In this document: one piece after another, positions 56,503-64,000 of the stretch
Layout of the letters: each line of letters begins with the position of its first letter
How positions within the stretch are numbered: the stretch's first letter is position 1
DNA from: Macrostomum hystrix
Lineage: Eukaryota; Platyhelminthes; Macrostomidae
Assembly (NCBI GenBank): GCA_950097015.1
Contig: CATNEN010000001.1
Location: forward strand, 15,849,501-15,913,500
Length of the DNA stretch: 64,000 nucleotides
Direction of reading: 5' to 3'
Program-made: the position numbers and the translations under genes
The notes under the pieces: model-generated
Seen by the model: the letters and a program-made list of their open reading frames with translations, nothing else
Database searches by the model: none
Told to the model about the DNA's origin: nothing

Positions 56503-59255
56503 ATGTCTAAAAGACGGACTAAAGGCGACACGAACCCACGACGAAAGTTTCAAAATTGGCTCACAAAGAACCTACTTGACTTTGCGGACAGTGATGTAGA
56601 AATGGACCAAGTGAGTTTTCAATTTTTATTGAGTTTCTATTTAAGTTTCATGCAAGTTTGTGAAGAAATTTGACGAGGGTGGGGCAGACAGGCAGGATTG
56701 ACGGGGTGCTAGGTTTGATTGATTGCCTCGAATTTTATGCACAGTTTCATCGTCGTCTGTTTTTCCTCTTTATTTTCAATCAGGAGGTTGCATCTTCCCA
56801 TGCAGATGGCGCAAGCCTCATTCCACCTGAGGATTCGCGGCCTGATTCTACCAGTGCCGGTGTCAATGCCTGTGACCCCATGCATTTATCAGCTAATAAC
56901 GAGGCTTTCGACGAAAGTGAGGCTGATGAGTTCGACTACGCCGATCACTTGTCAACAGATGCGGAAGATGGGGACCCAGGCCAAACAGCAAAGCCATCAT
57001 TGGAGAGCCTGAATGAGGAGCTTCTAATATTCTTCGTTCGTTACAACATCTCACATCGAGCGATGCAGTTCCTGCTCAATGCTCTAGTCTGCCGAGGCCT
57101 GCCGGTCGCAAGAACAGTGCACCGTCTGCGCAAAGAACCTTCGGCTGAAGCAGTACAAATACAAAAGTACACCATGGGTAGTGGACACTTTTCCTACATC
57201 GGTATTGCTTCGAACCTGGCGTTCCTGATTCGCGGCGGCATGTTGGATCTTGGAAATCCGGAAGCCACCCAGAATGACAGAGCAAGGTTGGAACTGGACA
57301 TTGATGTTGGCATTGACGGAATGCCGATTTACAATTCGTCAAACTACGCGGCATGGCCTATTATCGTTAAGTTTTCGAGATTCTGTCGCCCACTTCCTGT
57401 TGCTGTGTATGCTGGGTTGGGTAAACCACCTCTTACCGAGTACCTGGCCGACTTCATCAAGGAGCTGCAGTCCTTCATGACCGACTTTGTCGAAGTTGAT
57501 GGGGTGCTAATCCACATCAGGAACATCACGTTCATTTGCGACACGCCAGCGCGGTCCTTCATTACCGCAACTTTGGGCCACAACGCACATCACGGCTGCC
57601 CCTACTGCAGAGTGGTAGCCCAGACGGTCGACCGGCGAATAGTCTACCCTGTCGAAGTCGGAGAGTGTCGCACAGCTGAGGATTACCGTTTTAATAGGTG
57701 CGTGTGTGTGCATGGGGTTGTGTGTATGTGTGTGTGCTTTTGCGAATTTTGTATACCAGCTTATACATCTGTATATGCCTACATGGCAGGATATCTGACA
57801 TGTTTTTACATGTCTACGAACCTGACCTGACGTTGTCTTAATACGTGAATCAGTTAATCATATAAATATGCAAATGGCTGTATCGGGATATGGCAACTAA
57901 AGAAATGTGATTCCGATTCAGACTGTCTATATAATGGCTGTCCTTTTAAATCTCAAAAATTATTCACATACTTGCTATATACAATATAAAATATACAATA
58001 TTCAATATACAATAATATACAATAGCTCGATTCCCGACTCCACTGAAAAAATTTGTGTCCTTTAGCAAGACACTTAACTCTGCAGTGCTTCGGTTCACCC
58101 AGCTGTTAAATAGGTACCAGCATTAGCTGGGGTAATTGAAGGTGGGTGTATGGCGTCCTCCCAGTCCATGGACTGAACAGCCGTACGCAGCCTTCAGATG
58201 CGCCGCGCATTAGCTGCGGCTGTGCTGTCGATTGGGGCAGGTGTAATCAATTATTATTATTACTAGTCTTTATCGCCAACAACTACTGCAGGGAATCCAA
58301 CCAGCGGCATGAACCAAGTCCGCTCCTGTCACTGCCAGGCTTGCAACTACCTGATGCTTGCCCACCGGAGCCAATGCACCTGCTCTTTCTAGGCGTCGCT
58401 AGGCGTCTTTTCACCTTCCTCTTTGCGGTGGATGACGGACGGCGGCGCAAAATTAGGCCGGATCAAGTTTCCGCACTTTCTGATTTTGCCGAATCACGTG
58501 CTATATATACACCGACAAATTTCCAAAGACGCCCTCGGAGAATCGACCGAGAACTCGGACATTTCAAAGCCAGCGAGTTCCGCACGTGGACTTTGTATGT
58601 GGGCCCGTATTTTTTTCGCAAATTTCTGCCAACAGAGTTGTACAGGCATTTTCTTCTATTTCACTTTGCCTGTTATGTTCTTTGCTCTGATAGCCCACAG
58701 CCTGAACTTCTTGATGCCGCTGAATCTGCCATGAAACTTTTTGTGTATGACGCAGCTCAACTGTACGGCAACAGTTTCATGACTCACAATGCTCACGTTC
58801 TTTTGCACTTGTTTCAATACGCGAGGCAACGTGGAAATGTGTCCAACTTTTCGGCCTTTCCATATGAGAACTACCTCTCTCACTTAAAGGGTCGCCTTCG
58901 AGTAACGCGCTTTGTATCATCTTACTTGCTAAATCAAATGCTTTCACTTCGCGACTTACTAGTCAGCAACCCAATTCAGCCCATTAAGTACTCTGTTAAG
59001 ATGCCCGACAACTGTTGCATCGTGAATGGCTCAGTTGTTCGGATTACTTCTGTTCTTGGTGACCAAGTAACTGGCAATATTCTGTCGCTGCAAAAGGACT
59101 TGTATGACTATCCATATCCGTCCTCAAAACTGGGTATCGGAGTCTATTGTAAAACACGATCTTTTGTTACTGGCACTCCCCACAGGAAGTGCTTTCTGTT
59201 CCCGCGCAAGACCGGAAAGGCATGGCTGGTGATTCCTCTCTCTGGTGTTGATTAG
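56503..59255 (+). CDS. Transposase of divergent DNA transposon, copy 2 (three exons, intact, 661 aa)
   Basis: Exons 56503-56610, 56784-57697 and 58292-59255 (phases 0 and 2; donors GTGAGT and GTGCGT, acceptors ATCAG and CTGCAG) give 661 aa against 654 in copy 1. Shared landmarks: GHFSYIGIASNL, DGMPIYNSSNYAAWPI, PVAVYAGLGKPP, FICDTPARSFI, LGHNAHHGCPYCR, FLGVARRLFTFLF, FQRRPRR, KASEFRTWTLYVGP, NAHVLLHLF, FPYENYL, KLGIGVY and a final VIPLSG. Protein divergence from copy 1 is large, so the two are separate families of the same group, not recent duplicates. Copy 1 has no intron at either position. Intron 2 contains a GT-rich run and a SINE. Family placement near CACTA/EnSpm Tnp2 is an inference. 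Confidence 0.88.
58024..58268 (+). mobile_element. Second SINE family in transposase intron 2
   Basis: Starts with a B-box-like agctcgattcccg, has the central block gtcctttagcaagacactta and cacccagctgttaaataggt found in SINE core domains of several animal phyla, and ends in attattattattac. It does not share its body with the SINE family at 10828. Confidence 0.7.
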
Positions 59256-59566
59256 TGGAATCGCATTCTGTTCCACCCTTGTCAGCAAATGTAATTTTGA
59301 CTGTTAATGTTTTGCATCAATTTGACTACAGACATAAAAATGTACAAATGTAAAAAACTGTATACTCCCTGTATCCCTGTAAACTGTATACTGATATTGA
59401 GCAGCAAAGTCCGAATAGCAAAATAAATACCGGGAATCGGGAATGATAAGCGATAAGGTTTATTTGAGGCGGTGTGTGGTCTCCGATAACAGGAGTCCAT
59501 TTTTCTTGCCGTCCGTTGCCTGAAGAACGCGTTGACACTTTAATGCCAAAACTTTGTTCTTTCGCA

Positions 59567-60030
59567 CATTTTTACGAAATTCTTAAATCGAATTTAATTT
59601 TATAAGGCATTCGAAAGCGTGTCATTATCTTCGTAATTGCTTTTATTGTACGCGTACTCATTGACTTAGAAGCTTAGTGTTTTAGCAACAAGCATGCTTC
59701 CAGAATCACTTAATTCCCATTAATTGAAGTGACTGCTAGAAACGGTAAACATCTAGCTAGTAGAGCTCTTCTGCATGGTCACAGGACTTGCACGGCCAAA
59801 AGAGGAAGGAGCAGCTAAAAAAAACTGATAAACTGATGACTGGTCTCCCCACCACAGACAGAAGGAAAGCCGGCCTTATCTTATCCATTTGGTCTGTGCT
59901 CCCAGAGAGAGACTTCTAGAAATAACAACTTCTAGAAACTTCTAGAAATAAAAAGTCTGTGTGCTCCCCTCCCCACCCCACTTGATCGGTCCCACCCAAA
60001 CCCGTTCAGAGTCATTACACACTACACAGG
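59567..60030 (+). repeat. Direct repeat 5' of the SET gene
   Basis: Shares with 61690-62180 the ordered blocks gtactcattg, tccagaatca, attgaagtga, ggccaaaagagg-like, ggtctccccaccacagac, ggaaagcc, ttatcttat and ttggtctgtgct. An inverted copy of this same block is at about 26170-26641. It includes a cluster of ttctagaa palindromes (59930-59960). The block probably contains the SET gene promoter. Confidence 0.75.
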
Positions 60031-60076
60031 AAATTATTTTGCGATTTATTTTCATCACAAAAGTATTTAATATTTC

Positions 60077-61541
60077 ATGGATATAAGTGATCAGTGGCTA
60101 ATATCTGACTGCGGAAGTGCAGACACAGCAGCGCCCGGTTTAAAAATTCGTTTAAAGCGCGTATCGACCGCCCTCAATGAGGTGAGAATTCAGAGGCAGC
60201 AAATTATTTGAGATTGTAAAAAGTTTACAACTTTTCCTTTATTCTTTTGTTATATTTCTATTGTACACTCACGTATTGCACGCATACATTGCCAGACTTC
60301 CCAACGCGCTGATCAGGTCAGGGTGACCTGCGAAACTGGCCCGGGACTTATAGTCCGATTCAAGCGACATTCTTGCGCAATTCCATCAACGGCTGAACTT
60401 CAGGTGAATGAGAATGTACGAGCGTGTTACCTGACCTGCCTGTTCAATAACTTGTCCTTCTAAGTATTCTCCTTCTCCCCTCTGCAACTATAATCTCCCA
60501 CTATAATCTTTGCATGTAGGCCCCGCGTCTTAATTTCTGTTATGCACATTCTCATGTTTCTGCATGAGAAAATATTAAAAATGTTTAATTTTTCAGACTA
60601 ACAAACGCGCTGTCCCTGAGGTCAACGTCGAATTATCCTTCTCCGACAGCGAGGAAGAGGGCGAAGGCAACTCACGCGTGGATCAATCTTTACGAATCGC
60701 CCTAGCAGTATGTCCATTAGAGGTTCGTCAATCAATTGAGTGCGGTTAGATGGTGTGGCTGTATAAAGCTGATTTTGGGGCAAAGTTTCCTTTTCTGTAA
60801 TCGTTTTTCTTTGAGTAACTTAATGAGAGAGGAGAGGATTAAGAGGGAGTAAAAAGTAGAGGCCGATTAAGTGAGATGAGATGCAAACGAGATGTCAGCA
60901 AGCAAGTGAAATGTGAGAGAGGCGATGGAGAAAAGGGCGATTTAGAAGCATGAAAAAAAACAAATTAAATCGTGTTTAACTACACCCCCGCACAGCCTTT
61001 GCCTGACCCGACCGTTAAGAAGAGGCCGGCTCAGAGGCTCAGCCGATCTAGTGTCGATTATCGTCCCCCGACATCCACTAGAGATACAACCGAGCGCATA
61101 CTGGGCATCAACGGGAAGACAGACACCGCGATCGCTGTTGCACCTGCGGGCGAGAAGGGACTGGGCGCCTTTGCGAGAATCAACCTAGCTGCGGGGGCGT
61201 TTGTCGATCAATTCGCCGGAATCCTGCTGAACGAACAGGAAGCGATTAGACGCGAATGTGAACCTAACTCCGACTGGATGCTATTTGAGTTTAAAGTTAA
61301 CGGCAAATTATGGGTAATTGACGCCAGCAACAGTGACGGATTGGGAAGGTACCTGAACCATTCTTCTACTGCTCCTAACTGTAAAGCAAAGCTCATTATT
61401 ATCGACCAGGGGCTGCGACCCGTCATTTATTTCGTGACAAATAAATATGTTGCAACGGGCACAGAACTGACGTTCGACTATACGACTGGTAGAGGTATCG
61501 ATAATGATGATCTTGTGAAGAACCCATGGCTTCGAGACTAG
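60077..61541 (+). CDS. SET-domain protein, KMT5A/SET8-like, four exons, 289 aa
   Basis: Exons 60077-60181, 60296-60403, 60597-60707 and 60996-61541 join in phase 0 at every junction. The SET domain fills most of exon 4: KGLGAFARI (the GxG block), the core helix region, LGRYLNHSSTAPNC (NHS motif of the cofactor site), ELTFDYT (catalytic-tyrosine block) and a C-terminal PWLRD. In KMT5A the corresponding pieces are KGRGV, RLINHS, LLYDY and PWLKH, so an H4K20 monomethyltransferase-type activity is a fair inference. The first three exons have an acidic segment (SFSDSEEEGEG) and no domain I know. There are no pre-SET or post-SET cysteines. Flanking direct repeats and broken copies elsewhere suggest the unit is mobile or repeatedly duplicated. 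Confidence 0.88.
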
Positions 61542-61689
61542 AAAGACACGCATGTTATTATGACTCGTCGCTTAGTTTATTTTGCTAAATCTTTAATCAT
61601 GTAACAATCATGTTTAATTATGTATATTCTTTATTACAAATAAAGCAATGGCGCATTGAGAAAATGGTTACTTTTCTGAAAAGTTTCTT

Positions 61690-62180
61690 GGAATTTGTGT
61701 CTTAATTTTTTTAATCGCTTAATGTACTCGTACTCATTGGCATAATAAAGTAATAAAGCAAACAGGATGCTCCAGAATCATCAAGCAAGTAAATATAATT
61801 TAATAGTTTTATAACTCAGCAAATATCTTTTCCTAACAGACTGTACATATCTGTACAAATCTGTACATATTTTAATTTTTCGAGACAAATAAAAGAGTAT
61901 TTTTAGCGGCAGAGTTCTGCGGAAGTTCGGAACTGACTCGCGCCCCCAGTCTTTTAGGGATCTAAAACCAATTGAAGTGAGTCACAGAACTTGAACAGCC
62001 AAAAGAGGAGGGAGCAGCTCAAATAAAAACTGATAAGAATATTTAGAACGTAATGCATGTGGGTCTCCCCACCACAGACGGAAGGAAAGCCTTATCTTAT
62101 CAATTTGGTCTGTGCTTCCCACCCGATCAGTCCCACCCGATGTGCCACGGCGTTCCTGCATGGCTTTCGAAGTTTCGGAG
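61690..62180 (+). repeat. Direct repeat 3' of the SET gene
   Basis: Diverged partner of 59567-60030 in the same orientation, with about 130 extra bases in the middle (61800-61960, containing three copies of ctgtacatat-like words). The derivative at 34870-35260 resembles this copy more than the 5' one. Confidence 0.72.
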
Positions 62181-62487
62181 AAGGGCAATGGGGAATTTAT
62201 GAACAGGGACTATTTTACTTAGATAGACTTAAAGTTGTTTTAAAAAAGCTTGAAAACTTCATGATGAGCTTGAAGATGAACTTTCCTTCATCATGAGGAA
62301 ATCATTTGAAATCATGAAACCAACTCAGTCGTGTAGGAAATCATTTCTAGGTTGATTTTCAATTGAATCCGACTCGATAAACTGTGCTCAAATCTATTGG
62401 GACACCGACGACAGCCATATAGTACTGACATAGTCAGAGTTAAGATAAACTTTTCTAGGTGACTTTCCAGGTTAATAAGTTCGAGTC
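62181..62487. other. Spacer
   Basis: Unique sequence before the terminal minisatellite, with short local repetition (gaaatcattt). I see no gene. Confidence 0.5.
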
Positions 62488-64000
62488 AAATAAATTTGAT
62501 GATGATCCCCCAGTTGATGATGATCCCCCAGTTGATGATGATCCCCCAGTTGATGATGATCCCCCAGTTGATGATGATCCCCCAGTTGATGATGATCCCC
62601 CCAGTTGACAATGATCCCACAGTTGACAATGATCCCCCAGTTACCAATGAACCCCAGTTGACAATTATCCCCCAGTCGAAAATGATCCCCCAGTTGACAA
62701 TGATCCCACAGTTGACAATGATCCACAAGTTGACAATGATCACTCAGTTGATTATGATCACCCAGTTGACAACGATCCCCCATTTGATGATGATCCCCCA
62801 GTTGATGATGATCCCCCAGTTGATGATGATCCCCCAGTTGATGATGATCCCCCAGTTGACCATGATCCCCAAGTTGACAAAGATTCCCAGTTGACAATGA
62901 TCCACAAGTTGAAAATGATCACTCAGTTGATTATGATCACTCAGTTGACAATTATCCCCAGTTGACAATGATCCCACAGTTGACAATGATCCCCCAGTTG
63001 ACAATGATCCCCCATTTGACAATGATCCACAAGTTGACAATGATCAGTCAGTTGATGATGATTCCCCAGTTGACAATGATCACTCAGTTGATGATGATCC
63101 CCTAGTTGATGATGATTCCCCAGTTGACAATTATCCCCCAGTCGACAATTATCCCCCAGTTGACCATGATCCGCCAGTTGACAATGATCACCCACTTGAT
63201 AATGATCCCCCAGTTGACCATGATCCCCAAGTTGACAAAGATTCCCAGTTGACAATGATCACTCAGTTGACAATGATCACTCAGTTGATTATGATCACGC
63301 AGTTGACAATGATCCCCCATTTGATGATGATCCCCCAGTTGATGATGATCCCCCAGTTGATGATGATCCCCCAGTTGATGATGATCCCCCAGTTGACCAT
63401 GATCCCCAAGTTGACAAAGATTCCCAGTTGACAATGATCCACAAGTTGAAAATGATCACTCAGTTGATTATGATCACTCAGTTGACAATGATCACCCAGT
63501 TGACAAAGATTCCCAGTTGACAATGATTCCCAGTTGACAATGATCACTCAGTTGATTATGATCCCCCAGTTGATGATGATCCCCCAGTTGATGATGATTC
63601 CCCAGTTGACAATGATCCCACAGTTGACAATGATCCACAAGTTGACAATGATCAGTCAGTTGAGTATGATCACTCAGTTGACAAAACTCACCCAGTTGAC
63701 AATGATCCCCCAGTTGACAATGATCCCACAGTTGACAATGATCCCCCAGTTAACAATGAACCCCAGTTGACAATTATCCCCCAGTCGAAAATGATCCACC
63801 AGTTGACCATGATCCCCAAGTTGACAATGATTCCCAGTTGACAATGATCCACAAGTTGACAATGATCACTCAGTTGATTATGATCACGCAGTTGACAATG
63901 ATCCCCCATTTGATGATGATCCCCCAGTTGATGATGATCCCCCAGTTGACCATGATCCCCAAGTTGACAAAGATTCCCAGTTGACAATGATCCACAAGTT
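62488..64000. repeat. 18-bp minisatellite, continues past window end
   Basis: More than 80 units of gttgatgatgatccccca and gttgacaatgatccccca with many variants (actcagttgattatgatc, aagttgacaaagattc). Variants recur in blocks, for example the series around 62740-62900 reappears at 63280-63440 and 63880-64000. Because 18 is a multiple of three, long frames exist on both strands; they are not genes. Confidence 0.96.

Noticed and set aside
62472-63987. Many 60-140-codon frames on both strands
   Set aside because: All fall in the 18-bp minisatellite, whose unit length is a multiple of three.

Overview
The window is eukaryotic, and almost certainly from an invertebrate animal. Genes carry GT-AG introns, two conserved animal genes are present (a Rac-type GTPase and an API5 homologue), and the rest is dominated by transposable elements and minisatellites of 12 to 34 bp units. 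The density of minisatellites would suit a repeat-rich genome such as a free-living flatworm, but I cannot fix the species from sequence alone. Many open frames here are artefacts of minisatellites whose unit lengths are multiples of three or that happen to lack stops.

Layout. 1-9.6 kb: a chain of unrelated minisatellites and one tRNA-derived SINE. 9.7-10.7 kb (+): a two-exon Rac-like GTPase ending in a polybasic tail and CAAX box. 12.4-19.2 kb (-): a complete six-exon API5 gene (566 aa model, all splice phases agree); three introns are filled by three different minisatellites, and a mariner relic and SINEs sit in others. 19.8-24.3 kb (+): a decayed CR1-like LINE (PHD finger and RRM-like ORF1, then endonuclease/RT) with two nested insertions, one with an 8-bp target duplication. 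24.6-25.35 kb (-): a 5'-truncated second LINE. 25.35-26.64 kb (-): a broken copy of the SET gene found at 60 kb. 27.5-28.35 kb (-): a solo LTR with a 4-bp target duplication.

28.7-33.2 kb and 51.3-59.3 kb: two copies of the same two-gene DNA transposon. Each has a long transposase gene (+; 654 and 661 aa) and a divergently transcribed six-exon accessory gene (-; about 519 aa) starting from a shared intergenic promoter. The second copy has the promoter region duplicated with an extra small gene between the duplicates. Next to the second copy lies an intact four-exon SET-domain gene (60.1-61.5 kb, KMT5A/SET8-like) flanked by diverged direct repeats. Pieces of this SET unit recur at 25.4-26.6 kb and 34.9-35.3 kb, so it seems to be moving or being copied with the transposon neighbourhood.

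37.5-48.5 kb: a young 10.9-kb LTR retroelement with 2,342-bp LTRs that look identical and a GTAA target duplication. It landed inside a minisatellite that now flanks it on both sides. It codes for gag and protease in overlapping frames and an unknown ORF3, lacks any visible RT, RNase H or integrase, and carries a three-exon antisense gene with its own TATA box and poly(A) signal that predicts a 110-aa tail-anchored protein. 62.5-64 kb: an 18-bp minisatellite running out of the window.

The most interesting material is the two-gene transposon pair, the apparently mobile SET gene beside it, and the antisense gene in the pol-less LTR element. Splice models rest on consensus sites, phase agreement and, where stated, recalled similarity to known families; no search was run.
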